64,000 bases of DNA from Paragonimus westermani (GCA_008508345.1 QNGE01000120.1:250968-314967); one strand, 5' to 3'; positions 1 through 12,800 are shown, numbered from the stretch's first letter. Notes: generated by a model not told the origin, from the letters alone. Program-made: numbers and translations.

Positions 1-2176
1 TCTTTACAGAAGAGATGTTCTCTCATATGGTTGTCTAAAGGATGTGTTTTGGTGATATGTCGAATGAGTAACATTAATTGACACGTTTCCTGACACAGTG
101 TAACCTGGTTTTGAAAGGTAAGATGTATAATATGGACGAAAACAAATATGGAAATAAATTCCGTCTCACTTATTAAGTGGCAGCTGAAAGCAAACAGTGT
201 TCTTTGTCTTTTTACCGGGTGTGAGTGACGCCAGTTTTGCCTGAAATTAGATAGATCCTTAAAATTAAGCTGGTGAGGGAACACCACTCTACGGCTCTAA
301 TTATTTATATGAGTAATTTTGGTCTTGATCAACGGCTAAGTGCCAAAGCACGATGTTCCAACCGTGCTCATGGTTATCGATATTGCGAAACTCTTGCAAC
401 ACAAGTCAACTGTGGCCACAGAGTGTTTGCTTACTGGAACAAAGCTCGTATGTGTAAGCCTTACGAACAAAAGCATTACTTCTTGTACTGATGAAATTTT
501 TATCTGGAGAGTACACTTACACACTTGTTCCATACTGCCATTTTGTTAATAACAGCAAACCATCATTGCACAATTTAGCGAGCTTCCAGCCTGTTTAACG
601 TCAAAATCAACCTTATTTCCTCTCATCACTATCCGCATCGTGCCATGTTGCACTGATATTGATGAATGATAACTCGGCAGGCCAATCGACCTGTAGTATC
701 ACACTTTTGGGTTACTAAACTGCAATAACGGACAATATAAAAAGGTAACCGGTAGACAAAACGTTGTCAAATTGGACAGCGTCGGATAACGCCTCTATAC
801 ATGTTACTGATGAAAAACGAGCAGTGATTTTGAACTAAACCTTACTGTCAAACCGGCTAAACAGACTCTCATCGTCCAATGAACTGGAACGTTGATAGAT
901 TCTGAAGCCAACACACTCACAATGAACGTCAGTGAAAACGTTATTCAAGTGTTATTACGTCCTATCAACAAATAGCGGGAGGGCAGGTTGACGTACACTG
1001 AAAGCCACCCGTAATTCATTGCACTTTTTGCACCCAAAATAATTTTAAGATCAGTTCCTATTTAAAGCAGCCAGCTGTCATGATTCTGTAGATGCGTTAC
1101 CTAAAAATGAATACTAGCTAGCTCTTGCTCATCGACTAGCAAAAACGACAGTTAAAACCACATAGCGTGCCTATTCCCCTGTTCTTAGAAACATGCAATG
1201 TTATTCATGCTTTCTATCTTATCCCAGCAAGCAAACAGTTGTGCAACATAAACGATGAACAGACGTTATAATGAACATACATGGGGAGGTATTTCTAAGA
1301 GCTTTAATCATACAAAAACAGCATTACTGTAGGATGATGGTTACTTGAAAATCATAACTAAATAAAAAAGCCCAAAGCAAATATGGATGGTGTTTAACTG
1401 ATATCAGCCAAATCTCGACTAGTCATTTATAAGCAGTATCCTGGTTAGTGGCTTTGGTAGAGCGGTTCAAATCGTAAGTTTATCCATCTGATTTGGTTGT
1501 TCAGTCGCCAGGTCTGATCTTGAGATCACCGTCCAAACCGAAGATCATCTACGAGCATATGTGTACAAGACTTTGAGTGCAATAAATCATTTGTGTCCAA
1601 AGTAAGATCAACGGCACACTTGTTACCACAGTTATCTTTAGGTGTCAGCCAGGAATCCTCTTTCATTCACACCAGCAGTGGGTTTTAGTAATGAACTCTA
1701 ACGAAAGAAAAAAATCCAGTCTACTACTTCTATCCGTGGTGGGTTGGTTGAAATTTCTAGCTTAGTGCAGGTGCTCTAAAGAGATATGAATGATAGTCTA
1801 TCTTCATTAATCGAATTATGACTATGTTCCAACAACCAAACATTGATAATTTCATCAAGATTCTGATAAGCGAAGACAATCCAAACCTGGCACCACGCTA
1901 AGAGTAGCTTGACAACGAATCAGGTTTTTACACACCATTAATAATCATTGGTAGGCGGTTTTGGTATATTCAAAACTAGTCTTGAATAACCTTTGGCCAT
2001 AAGAGAACAGTAAACCAAGTTTTCATCAGCTCATACTTCACGTTCCTGAAACAATGAAAAAGTAGCTTCTCGCCACTGTTAGTTGCATCCTGGTAAACGT
2101 TATTGCTTAACTCCAGTTATAAGCAGTTTCTCATAAGACAATTTGAGAGCTGGCCATGGACTTTGTAGAAATTATT
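1..2176. other. Gene-free AT-rich stretch
   Basis: No coding exon, RNA gene or clear repeat is visible. The reading frames are short and closed by frequent stops. The overlapping small frames near 273-549 are in mutually conflicting frames and resemble no family. The stretch ends where the first Penelope-like inverted-repeat arm begins. Confidence 0.5.
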
Positions 2177-2492
2177 TTCATCAGAGCAGAAAGAAGACAT
2201 ATATTGCGATATGTTAACATTTCATTTACTCTCATCAGTCGCAAACGTAAAACATGTCAGTTATATACAACAAATATTTAACGACACACAGGGACTAGAC
2301 ACAATACAAGCACACCAGATATTATTATGTAATCATGACCATGGCAACCCGACCGGTTGTTTCAACCACTTCTGTGCACATAACGTCGGTTGGTAAGTTC
2401 GAATGAGAATCGCTTCGCAAAAGGCTAGTAACTTCGGATTTCGGTTGCGCAACAGTATCTTGAATGAGTTAACCGGGTCAACTTGATGACCT
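2177..2492 (-). mobile_element. Penelope-like element 3' end, left inverted arm
   Basis: Read on the minus strand, this arm encodes the last ~50 residues of a Penelope-type GIY-YIG endonuclease, stopping at 2333-2335, followed by about 155 bp of 3' untranslated DNA. Key residues seen are GHQVDPVNSF, then CEAILIRTYQPTLCAQK and a terminal LPWS. This resembles the end of animal PLE endonucleases, where a TGH block, an AEAIxIR block and a final LPW are typical. The arm is the reverse complement of 3439-3754, differing by one visible indel. It runs directly into an assembly gap, so the upstream reverse transcriptase cannot be seen. The family call rests on my recall of PLE endonuclease C-termini. 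Confidence 0.75.
2204..2244 (-). ncRNA. Hammerhead-ribozyme-like motif (left copy)
   Basis: On the minus strand the order is: stem I strand TTGCGA (2244-2239), core CTGATGA (2238-2232), an 8-nt segment in the stem II position, GAAA, a palindromic ATGTTAACAT block (2220-2211) that can form a 3-bp stem III with a TTAA loop, one unpaired A (2210), and the second stem I strand TCGCAA (2209-2204). This matches the hammerhead layout CUGANGA / GAAA / UH with stems I and III formed. Stem II is the weak point, with at best one G-T wobble. Short stem III is typical of PLE-borne hammerheads. Activity is uncertain. Confidence 0.5.
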
Positions 2493-3411
2493 NNNNNNNN
2501 NNNNNNNNNNNNNNNNNNNNNNNNNNNNNNNNNNNNNNNNNNNNNNNNNNNNNNNNNNNNNNNNNNNNNNNNNNNNNNNNNNNNNNNNNNNNNNNNNNNN
2601 NNNNNNNNNNNNNNNNNNNNNNNNNNNNNNNNNNNNNNNNNNNNNNNNNNNNNNNNNNNNNNNNNNNNNNNNNNNNNNNNNNNNNNNNNNNNNNNNNNNN
2701 NNNNNNNNNNNNNNNNNNNNNNNNNNNNNNNNNNNNNNNNNNNNNNNNNNNNNNNNNNNNNNNNNNNNNNNNNNNNNNNNNNNNNNNNNNNNNNNNNNNN
2801 NNNNNNNNNNNNNNNNNNNNNNNNNNNNNNNNNNNNNNNNNNNNNNNNNNNNNNNNNNNNNNNNNNNNNNNNNNNNNNNNNNNNNNNNNNNNNNNNNNNN
2901 NNNNNNNNNNNNNNNNNNNNNNNNNNNNNNNNNNNNNNNNNNNNNNNNNNNNNNNNNNNNNNNNNNNNNNNNNNNNNNNNNNNNNNNNNNNNNNNNNNNN
3001 NNNNNNNNNNNNNNNNNNNNNNNNNNNNNNNNNNNNNNNNNNNNNNNNNNNNNNNNNNNNNNNNNNNNNNNNNNNNNNNNNNNNNNNNNNNNNNNNNNNN
3101 NNNNNNNNNNNNNNNNNNNNNNNNNNNNNNNNNNNNNNNNNNNNNNNNNNNNNNNNNNNNNNNNNNNNNNNNNNNNNNNNNNNNNNNNNNNNNNNNNNNN
3201 NNNNNNNNNNNNNNNNNNNNNNNNNNNNNNNNNNNNNNNNNNNNNNNNNNNNNNNNNNNNNNNNNNNNNNNNNNNNNNNNNNNNNNNNNNNNNNNNNNNN
3301 NNNNNNNNNNNNNNNNNNNNNNNNNNNNNNNNNNNNNNNNNNNNNNNNNNNNNNNNNNNNNNNNNNNNNNNNNNNNNNNNNNNNNNNNNNNNNNNNNNNN
3401 NNNNNNNNNNN
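2493..3411. other. Assembly gap (919 N)
   Basis: Unresolved bases lie between the two arms of a near-perfect inverted repeat. Palindromic structure is a common cause of such gaps. Reading frames that appear to cross the gap have no meaning. Confidence 0.99.
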
Positions 3412-3782
3412 TCGATTGCAAAACATCTCATGACAACAGGTCATCAAGTTGACCCGGTTAACTCATTCAAGATACTGTTGCGCAACCGAAATCCGAAGTT
3501 ACTAGCCTTTTGCGAAGCGATTCTCATTCGAACTTACCAACCGACGTTATGTGCACAGAAGTGGTTGAAACAACCGGTCGGGTTGCCATGGTCATGATTA
3601 CATAATAATATCTGGTGTGCTTGTATGTGTGTCTAGTCCCTGTGTGTCGTTAAATATTTGTTGTATATAACTGACATGTTTTACGTTTGCGACTGATGAG
3701 AGTAAATGAAATGTTAACATATCGCAATATATGTCTTCTTTCTGCTCTGATGAAGTGGTTAAAGGGAACTCAGTGTTTCAAA
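3412..3782 (+). mobile_element. Penelope-like element 3' end, right inverted arm
   Basis: On the plus strand, 3436-3597 encodes the same C-terminal endonuclease segment as the left arm, beginning TGHQVDPVNS and ending LPWS with stop TGA at 3595-3597. The following untranslated region runs to about 3782 and includes a motif (ctgatgaagtgg, then gtgtttca) that recurs near 62426-62460 at the 3' end of another PLE copy. That repeat marks the likely element end. The frame here is intact, so this copy is younger than the frameshifted one near 62 kb. The rest of the gene would lie in or beyond the gap. Confidence 0.75.
3687..3727 (+). ncRNA. Hammerhead-ribozyme-like motif (right copy)
   Basis: Stem I TTGCGA (3687-3692) pairs perfectly with TCGCAA (3722-3727). 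Between them lie the core CTGATGA (3693-3699), eight bases in the stem II position (3700-3707), GAAA (3708-3711), and a self-complementary ATGTTAACAT (3711-3720). The latter forms stem III with the required A15.1-U16.1 pair, and A3721 sits at the cleavage position (an AUA triplet). Stem II is almost absent. The diverged copy near 62365-62406 has lost C3 (TTGATGA) and the stem pairings. The motif sits in a PLE 3' region, where hammerheads are known in other animals. Confidence 0.5.
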
Positions 3783-5091
3783 GAAATTATTTTGCCAAAT
3801 ACTTATTTTACAACAACTTGCTCTGGTGATCTTTTCCTTTGGTCTTAAAGCTTTCATATTCTACTACGGTTTAGAAGATAGAACAGCAGGTTACATGCAT
3901 TTCGTAAGTTAATTCGGATTGTGAACAGAATTAAACTGCAAGCAGTCTAGTGAAATACAGGTAACTTTGGAAGAACGCGCATGTATATTGTACGTTGTTT
4001 AGACTGCTTCAACTCATTTTATATAGTAACAGGTACAACTGGATCGAGATGCAGTTAACAACGTATTCACTACCACTGGGTTAAATGAATTGCACCGTTT
4101 CACAGGTAATTGCGAAACGTGTTAACAGATGAACAGAATTCCTTTGATTGCAATCTTTAAATTTAATTCAGTCTATCAGCTATGCAATCAATGCAGTCAA
4201 ATAGATGGTTTGTCACATGATGAAAACTGTGAATAACAGAAAATTATCTAAAAAACCTGATGGAAGCTTTCATTATGTTGAAGAATTTCATGGGTTAGAC
4301 AGGTCGATTTTTAAAGAAATTCTACATGCCAACCAACACAAACGCTTATGAATATTAGGAATGAGCAATAAGTAGATTAATGAACCGGTCGATTTTGTGT
4401 TCGATGGAGACCTTGGCAAAAGTTTACTGAAGTCAGATCCGCACACTTGCCCTAAATGGCACTTTGGTTCCCGCTTTTAAACACGCATAGATCAATATAC
4501 AGTTACAACAAATAGGAAGTTGTGATGTGTTCATTTGCCGACGGAAATGGAACGGCTATCGCCATCATTTCGTTTCAATAAATTAGCATAAGAAACCATT
4601 TCATTCCTTAGATGCACCTAATTTTACCGACAAGTAACCTTACCTCTGTGAAGGACGTGTGTTCAGTTGGAGCCAAAGTTCTTCGGAGACATCATATGAT
4701 AGAGGATTCGGTGTAGGAATGCTACACTAGGTGGGCTTGCGTCATTAAAACGCAAACAAAGACTTGCTGAAACCCTTGGACTGATTGTAAAATATTACGT
4801 TATCACGTCCAACGTTATCAGAATAAGTTCCGTTTGCTTACTCACCATTAGACACGTTCATTAATAGGTACTGGTTTTTTGCTGTTCTCATTTATGAAGC
4901 CTCGCAACAAATGATTTTCACACAAAAACCCAATGAAAAATGCTGTACCAAGAAAAAAAATGAGAGGGCACCTCATGGTGGTGAAAAGTTTTCCAATGAA
5001 AACCACCCATATAGTCACGTCACCGCGACCTGTGACACCGGTGGTTCCTTTGCGTACCGTACGCTTCCGCTCGTGGCCGCGCAATATTTAC
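3783..5091. other. Intergenic or intronic, nothing recognised
   Basis: AT-rich DNA without recognisable coding or repeat structure. A hydrophobic reading frame on the minus strand near 4850-5000 continues past the donor site of the candidate exon at 5092-5254. I give it no weight by itself. Confidence 0.4.
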
Positions 5092-5254
5092 TCGTCGAAC
5101 TTTCGGACGCCCGCCCGAACCGTATTCCTCCAGGCCGTCCGGTTCAACGCCAAATATTCCCAAAAATAGTCATTTCGATCGAACTCAGCGAAAAAAGCAG
5201 CTACCAATACCATAGGAAGAACTATACAGAACATGGTCAGCAAGAAGCGGCCAG
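5092..5254 (-). CDS. Candidate internal exon with a membrane segment
   Basis: On the minus strand, a T-rich tract ending in tttttag meets CTGG at 5254, and the open frame runs 53 codons to a GA|gtaaat donor at 5092. The product would start GRFLLTMFCIVLPMVLVAAF, a strongly hydrophobic stretch, followed by an acidic and aromatic segment (EFDRNDYFWEYL), a possible N-glycosylation site NRT, and a basic tail. The exon is clearly more GC-rich than its surroundings, as coding DNA or a GC-rich repeat would be. It starts with two bases of a split codon and ends with two. I do not recognise the family. It shares a strand with the TRPC exons but matches no TRPC segment I know, so it may be a different gene or chance. 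Confidence 0.3.
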
Positions 5255-8200
5255 CTAAAAATTTAACAGTTCAATGGTTGTTATTATCAGGAACTTTTGA
5301 ATCACATCACGGAGCCCGCAGACATATATTGCGCTTACATACCTTCATTGTAATCCTGAGCACAAACAAGTGGGTTCCATGTGTCTAGGATATTTGTTCA
5401 GAAGGCGCTGGGTGAAATTTGACCAGAAGGAAAAACTGGAAAATGTGAGCGATCTCTAGATTATATTAACCGCTTAGTGACAGCTTGTTTTCACATTAGG
5501 CGATCCCTGATGGTCGTCGTTCTAGTTACAGAGGGATTAACTGGCATCCGTCAATATTTCACTGGTCAACGTAGCAAATGCAAGTGCTTCATTGGGTGAA
5601 AAATCTTGAGGCGACAAGGTCGCCGGGTTCATCAGATAAAAAACAAGGTTAAACCTTAAGCAGCCAAACCCGAGGTTTTTCGTGCGTTAATACCAGAGAC
5701 TAACTGTTTTAAATGGTGGCATGTATGTGAAACAACAGTGAAGCATCCTGGTGTTTGACAGCTTTCATCTCACAAAAAGTTTTCTACGAACTTCACACAC
5801 ACACCACTGAATCAAGTGATGTGGGAGCTGACCAAATAGCCAGTTAGTTGTCATCTCGAACCCATTCAGACCCACTGGAAACATCTTTTTGAAATACCTT
5901 ATTAGCAGGGTGAAAGAACCGCCAAACGGACGTGCCTGGAAATATTTGTATTTACAGCCGTTTCTCTGCACTGTTTTACTGGCTGTTTGTGTTCATCAAC
6001 TTGCGCACTACGTGAAGTGATAACCCGAAACATTGTCGATATCTTACTTATTCTTGAAAATAACCGTAACAAGCGCCCGTTTGAAGTGAACCCTAAAAGA
6101 CCTGATAAGTGATCATAACTTATAAATAAGAAACAGCCGCATAATTATAAGAAAGCGATGTAATTTCATTGCAAAAGCGTAGTATTGTTCAATTAGTTCG
6201 ACAAATTGATGTCCATATAGTTAGGAATAGCTACATAGCTTATACGCACACTTGCGCAATGATGCAAAAATTTGTCGGAAGCTTCGCACGGTATCAGTGA
6301 ACAATGTACCAAACCGAGTAAGTTAAGGTCAGTGATCTGAAAACCCGTACTCCTTCAGGTATACGGCCTGAATCAACACGACTCTGTCGGACTGACGTAA
6401 TTCGCACAACTCATGATTAAACTTGTTCGGTCAAAATAGAGTACATTTGTGTTCAACGAAATCGACCAAAATTTAAACAAGTTACATAGCATTAAATTCA
6501 AAGATTTCAGCTTAGATGTACTGGGTTTGTAGCATGCAGCTGTCTTTGATGTGTGCAGATTGTGAAATAAAAAGCCCACAATTTCCTTGCCAGAAGAAAT
6601 AGTTAGTCATCTCATATCTTACAGTAAAACATATTGCTCACGTTATATGTTATATTAGTCCACTTATCGTGGGAAAAGTACCATTTGTGTTAATTAATTT
6701 TTCGGTTTACTCAACGTTACGAAACAAATGCCAAGGTATTCCTTAGTGCATTTTCTATCGTGTATCTTTCAAAGGGCAGGCTATTTAGGTCTATCTAAAT
6801 CGGTTCTGTTATAGCGTGCATAAGAATAACAAATAGCCGTGAACCGGACGAAAGAGTGTTGACGGGTAGTTGCCATCTTTGTGGTAGAATCCAGTTATCG
6901 GTCTGAGTAAATAGGGCTTCACGTTACTCTTTAGTGAGAGACAGGTGATCTAACAGCTCAAACCTAATTTTCACGGACTAAAAATCAATGGGTCTGGCAA
7001 AAGACGGTCAATATTAGGAAAATAACCTTGACGTCGTGTGTCAGATAATGAAGAAGAAATAACATCAAAATTTCAATTGAAGTCGGGAGCTCTTCTCAAA
7101 AGATCTTATAAAATGCTAGGGTCGGCTTAAGTTGAATAAGCAATACTGAATCACAGCTACCTCACCAAAGCAAACAGTTATACTCTGATTGGGTCACATT
7201 GATCAGATAGGTTTGAGCCACCTGATAAACTCTAACTACACTGAAGTGTTCAGTTTACAAAATGTTTGCTTGGCGAGCTTTTGAGCGGATAATGTGATAA
7301 TGAGTCACTCTGTGCCATATCACGCTGAATTAAACAGGAGAGCATAAGAAAACTGAATGTGCAGCCAAACATTGCTGTGGAAGCGAGAAACAATGAGGCG
7401 GAGGAACACAGTTACTGCATGCGCTAGCGACTCCGCCAGGTTGAACAGATATCTCCATTGTCGAATCAAAGTACACAATCCTCCAGACAGTCAATGTGTG
7501 TTATAAGACGACGTTGTGGTTGGAACGATGTTCTCCGTATTTTTACAAGTCAATCTAATGTCTGAAAATTGAAAGCCAACCATCCCTAAATCACTCAACA
7601 ACACGGATAAACTGAACTTGCCATTTTCTCGTCATCCATGTGGCTATCAAGATATATTTATCCAAGGTTATGTACGATAAAACGTATTAAAAGAAATAAT
7701 ACAATGTCATCGTCAGCTTTTAGTAAAAGTCGGTTTGCAGTACAGCGACGGAAGTCGCTATCGTCAAGAAACCATATTACATACACCCGGAATTCTTCTG
7801 GATAAGCGCCATACGACTGCCAAAAATACTGCCGTATTTAGTAATTTTGTTGAAAGTAGAGAATTTCGGAGCAACATCTCATATAAATAGTATGATGTTC
7901 TTCAGATTCCGATCACGTGCTGTGCACGTAATGTTAACGCTGCTTGGCGGTACCAGTAGTGAACTTTGTCGGCCAAATTACCAGTAGTGTAACTGGCTAA
8001 AAACAGCTAGCCAAAACGAAATTTACAAATATCACAAACTGCGAGGAAGCGGATTTAGATTAATCAAACGAACTTACCCGACTAAATTAACATTTGAAAG
8101 CTGTTTAAATTCATGCGTGATTTTTGCAAAGCATAGATTTTGTGTTTTATACCTCTGCAGGGAATACTTCTTTTACGTTTTTTATTCTATCTCAAAATTT

Positions 8201-9741
8201 TTGTGGGCAAATATGAGTTAATTTGGAATATTATTTTATTGCCTGACAAACCGTGGCGACATGTTGAACAGGCGTGTTGTAAGTGGCTTCGATAATCTGT
8301 AATCTTTAAAGGCCTCTCGGTCGTGCACTCCCGCGTCCATGTTAGTTTTTTAATCGAATTAAAAGTAAAGTATTGAACTTGAACCAGATCTTTTTTCTTG
8401 TATAGTCGAACGACAATTCGAGTTGGAATTATTTTTTCCAGTTTCAAAACATACTGATAAGTTGAAATAATGCATATTTGCCATGAATTTGAAATATACA
8501 CTTCTTGCCCCATGCTTAACTGTTGATTATGTGGGGCAGAACGAATTGCACTAAACTGTTTTATTCGACTAAAAGTTGGATGAGTAAAATGAAATAAAAC
8601 AGGTTACTTGAACCTTTGTCAAGGATTCACTGTTCTCATCGGAATAGCTTCTATGATTATTGCGTCTGATAGTGGATCCGCTAGGCTCGAAGAAGGATCA
8701 CTTTATAAAACGATATTTACCTTATACGAAAACAGCAAAAATGTGAATTTTCTCTTCCACACACATACGGACAATCATTTTTGGGTTTCTGCCAGATTCT
8801 ATTAGAGGACTCAAGGGTCAGTTCAACTGTTGTTGACCGTGTGCACAACTTAGGATGAGTCACAAACCGGAGTAGAAGCAAAGATTGGCATGAGGGCTAC
8901 TTTTTGAAAGGTACATAGATGGTTCATTAGTCTCCCTTTGGCGTCTTTTGAAAAATTAGCATGACTTTTGACTACACATGGTCGTAAGTCTCAACATGGA
9001 GAAAAATGACCCGCTTAGAAACAATGGAACTTCTCGGATAGTTCACAGTTTCTTAAAAGTTGAACCCACTTGACACATTTCAAAGTTATGGAACATGAGC
9101 TGTGCTAACCAACTTGTCATCACACAAACGAGTGTTGCTTTTTTGCTTCCAGAATAGTCCATCGTGAACGCCTATATTTCGCATGACGACACGCCATATC
9201 AAGTATGGAAAGTTAAACACTAAGCAGCTAAGAGATTACATTTGTCACTGTTACTTAATTTAGACTGAAAACAGAAATGTAAAGCAACTGTCTGGATACA
9301 ACAGTCTGAGTTTTTTCCTTTGAGTGACCAAAGCATTTTTTAACTCTGTTGCTTCAAGTGGCGTTATACGCACTTTGTAACTAACCAAGATCATATCTTC
9401 TGCTAGTAGTGGAACGGAATCAACACCGAAGTGACTGTCAGAGGTTGATGTTCTACATTTTGGTGGTATGATTTTTCAGGTTGATTTATGTAGTTGTCCC
9501 GATGAATGTATTGTTATCTATCGTTCTCAAACAAAACCACGAAAAAAAAGAGAGATAAAATTACAACTGAAGCTTGTTGCGAAATCCAAGTCGTCGATCA
9601 TGTTGCAGAAATTCCAATACGCATTGCGAGATGGACTTGCGGTAACTAACCACGTGACAGCCTGAGCGAACACGCATTCTGCATAAGAATAAATAACACT
9701 ACAACGAAAGATACGCTGGTTGGTTTGTAATAATTGCTTAC
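5255..9741. other. No exon found; should include the intron after TRPC exon 2
   Basis: The TRPC gene runs leftward, so its next exon (the segment before the first membrane helix) should lie here or beyond the window. I looked on the minus strand for the conserved linker and pre-S1 motifs and found none. Small frames at 5765-5971, 6373-6579 and 8187-8513 resemble no family. Confidence 0.45.
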
Positions 9742-9894
9742 TTTAAACTGTTTTTCTTGCGAGGCCAGTTGGTAGAGCTCATCTCGAAGTACAAACGCTG
9801 AAGAAATGGGATCAGACGTGGTGAGTGCCAGATAAGCCGAACTAGACAAAGCCTGGTAGGTGTGCAGACGTTGCAACTCTAAAATTAGGGAATC
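9742..9894 (-). CDS. TRPC: TRPC channel, exon 2 (post-ankyrin linker)
   Basis: This 153-bp exon (51 codons, phase 0 at both ends) follows a textbook 3' splice site, a pyrimidine-rich tract ending cctcag at 9895, and ends at AAA|gtaagc. It starts DSLILELQRLHTYQALSS and contains SAYLALTTSDPISSAFVLRD, then ends with a charged helix and KQFK. In TRPC channels the ankyrin domain is followed by a segment of the form DSLRHSRSR-x-AY-ALASPS-x-IAL-SEDP, then an ELxxEL helix and EFK. Order, spacing and ends all agree. It joins the exon at 17080-17793 in frame (IREQ then DSL). The segment is part of the cytoplasmic linker helices that pack under the channel domain. The residue pattern is diverged from vertebrate TRPCs, as expected for a flatworm. 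Confidence 0.85.
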
Positions 9895-12800
9895 CTGAGG
9901 TACAAAATAAAAAGACGGAACACCCGTCAGCAAACTTGAAAATTCCAACATATTTTCATGTGTGTGCAGAAATGCGATCTGATTCAAGATCCTAGATGGC
10001 GCCACAATTTCACTAGGTAAGGTAAGGTTGGCGCCACTGATGTAAGCTCGTGTTTCAAAAGCAAGGGTACACTAGGGATGCGGGTCACTGTCCCAGCTAG
10101 CTTCTTCATGGAAAGTGGTTGCAAACATGAAGACTAGATAATACCTCATGCTACGTTTCAGATAAAAGAAACGCAAAACTTCGAGTGTCATTTGTAAAGT
10201 TGTATTCGTAGGGCGTAATAGAAACCTGAAACAATTTTTCTTTGCTTTATGTTAAAAAAATTAGTACAGAATGAGAACGTGATGTTTGATTTCTTCTCAA
10301 ATAAGAAAACTACTGGCCCTTATCTAACTCAAATTTATTATTACACTGACCCATTGGATATAGCAATGTAACAACTCGATTCTACAGACTTTCGAAATTT
10401 GATAGTTTGAATGTACTCATTATAAAGATTTACCCTCCGTGATTAAGTGCAGCGGAGCAAGAAACAGTTGTCACCAATGCATAAAGTATGCAGTCGACCA
10501 AGACCAGAGAGTGATGTTATATCACGCCCTGTGTTTGGGCGTTCAGTTATCAGATAAATTATAAAATGCAATCAAGCGAAATGAACAAGTAGTCAATCTG
10601 TTATCCATTCAATAGACAGTGTATTGAAGGGGGTAATATTAGTCGTTTACCGAATAAACTGTAATGAAAGGAATTAGCAGCAATACTTTACATCTGTGAA
10701 GTGTCACACTAATAGTGATATGTTAGTTAAGTTAAGAGAATTAGTTTGAAGAATCCAAAATTTAGCCGGCCTGGAGTCGCTGACGGAAACGGAATATCCA
10801 GCGAGGTGGTTGCTCCACCAGACGGCTACAGATGTGGGTCGAGTACTCAGAATTAACATGTTTGGACTCAGCCCGAGACCGATCGCCAACTACCAAGTGA
10901 CCCAGAAGGATTTCTTAGCATCTTTCGTGACAGTGTCCATCAAGAACACCGTTATTACTCAATTATTTTGACAGATTTGTTAGTGAATAAAAACGACTTT
11001 CAAACTTCAGGAAAATAGATGCATTGAAATAAATCAGATTTCCCGTTAACTGGTTCTCAACTAGGTAAAACAACTATTATGTGGTTTCCCAGTTTTCAGT
11101 TACATCACCATAAATTTCAAATTCTTTCAATGAAACTATAGAAAAAATGGTTTAAAAATTGAGTCGGTATAAGGAGGAAAATTCAAATTTAAATAGTGAT
11201 AAAAATATATCAGACATTCAAAGCAAAGCGCAATGCCTTTGCAGGGTAGAAAGAGCAACTTCAAAAATGGCGCGTTATCATTGATTGACTAATTTGTTGT
11301 TTTGAAAGCATCACCCAAACCATCTAAAAAGGTTTCTTTACATCCGCTAAAGCATTACTGTTTATAACAAATATTTTTAATATGGGAATGTGACAGTTGT
11401 TTCATATGATCTTCGTTTCTATTCCAATGTGATGGGGCACCCAAATGACTGGTCGCTAATAAATGTAGTTTGGTGTTTGCATAAGACGATTTGGTCATGT
11501 TCAATATGGGAATATACGATAATACCGGGCTTTAACCAAAAACATTCTAAGGATGAAAACGGAGATGTGTTGGGAATGTAACAGCCGCGTTGAGTTGTGA
11601 GTGTTGTTCCGTTAACATAATCGATTATTTACTTGTCTTCCTCGAGATTTTTGCTCGCTTCCGGCCTAAGTTCACTTTGAAATGCTTTTCGAAAGAACCT
11701 CAGCATACAGTAAAAATTTCACCCCTTATTAAAAGATATACGGTTAGAAATTTCACTGTGAGATCATGACCAACGTGAGCATTCGTTGTTCAGACCCTTT
11801 CATTGTCTCACAGAAGAAATGGCTTCCAGCTGTCAATTTTTAATGAAACTAACGTTCCGAAAAGGGTATAGGGTTAGTTTGCACAGAACTGCGCAAGTCT
11901 AAGGATATCAATTTGGAGACTAAAAAATTACTTCCGACACACAGCCGGCGTCAAGGATTCATACAATTCGACAGTGTGTCATAGGTTTCCGCGGCCAAAG
12001 TGATATCTAGAATGAGTTGTGTTCATCAATCTGGCCTGAAAAACGATCAGCATAATACAAAGACTACGATAACTACACAGAACACGAATACGAACTCTGC
12101 AAAAAAAATGTTGGCGTTATTCAAAGGAAAATGCATTCAGGTGTTTTCAACTAAGTGAAGCGCAACAAACTGGGACGTGTGCAGAGATTTTTCCGTGTGC
12201 TGGTTAATCTTTATGTTTCAGGAGCCATCACAATCTTTGATACATCTGACGAAACTACTTCTGTGATCAGCCCCTTCAGATTTTATCGCAGAAGCAGCAA
12301 CTAGTGGGTTTGGCTTGAATAAGGTAATGTTTGGACAAGGACACTGCACGTAACATCACTGACTATTTCTGGAAAACAAACTCAAATTTAGTTTTTCAAG
12401 GTCAACATCATTCAGACGACAGGACAGCACTGTGGTGGTCCAGATTCGAGTGGAACCAACACCCGATTAGAATGATTTTCTGATGTGCTAGTTCACAACG
12501 CCCTCCGGAATTTCATTCGATGATTCCGAATGGGCGACAAGTGAACACAAATCCCAGGATACCAGTGACAATGAAAACTTCACAAAAATCAAGACGGAAC
12601 ACCACTTAATTTATTAAAATAATCGTTCCAAGGAGGAAACGATCTCGTTTGATTACAAGGGTGTTTTGTCGAAGACAAGCTGATTATTTTTGTGAACAAA
12701 GTCCAACTTGAGAGAGTCTGTTGGTGCAAAATATGTTATTTTATCTCACACTGTGAGGACACTAACCGACAAATTCCTTCAAGGTTTGAATTGATCAAAT

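Noticed and set aside
2333..3447. Open frames of 316-362 codons spanning the N gap
   Set aside because: They are made almost wholly of undefined residues; only the ends carry sequence, and the real content is the PLE endonuclease tail in each arm.
3741..3782. Another hammerhead at ctgatgaagtggttaaag
   Set aside because: CTGATGA is followed by GGAAC here and GAAAC near 62446, but no stem I or stem II pairing can be drawn.
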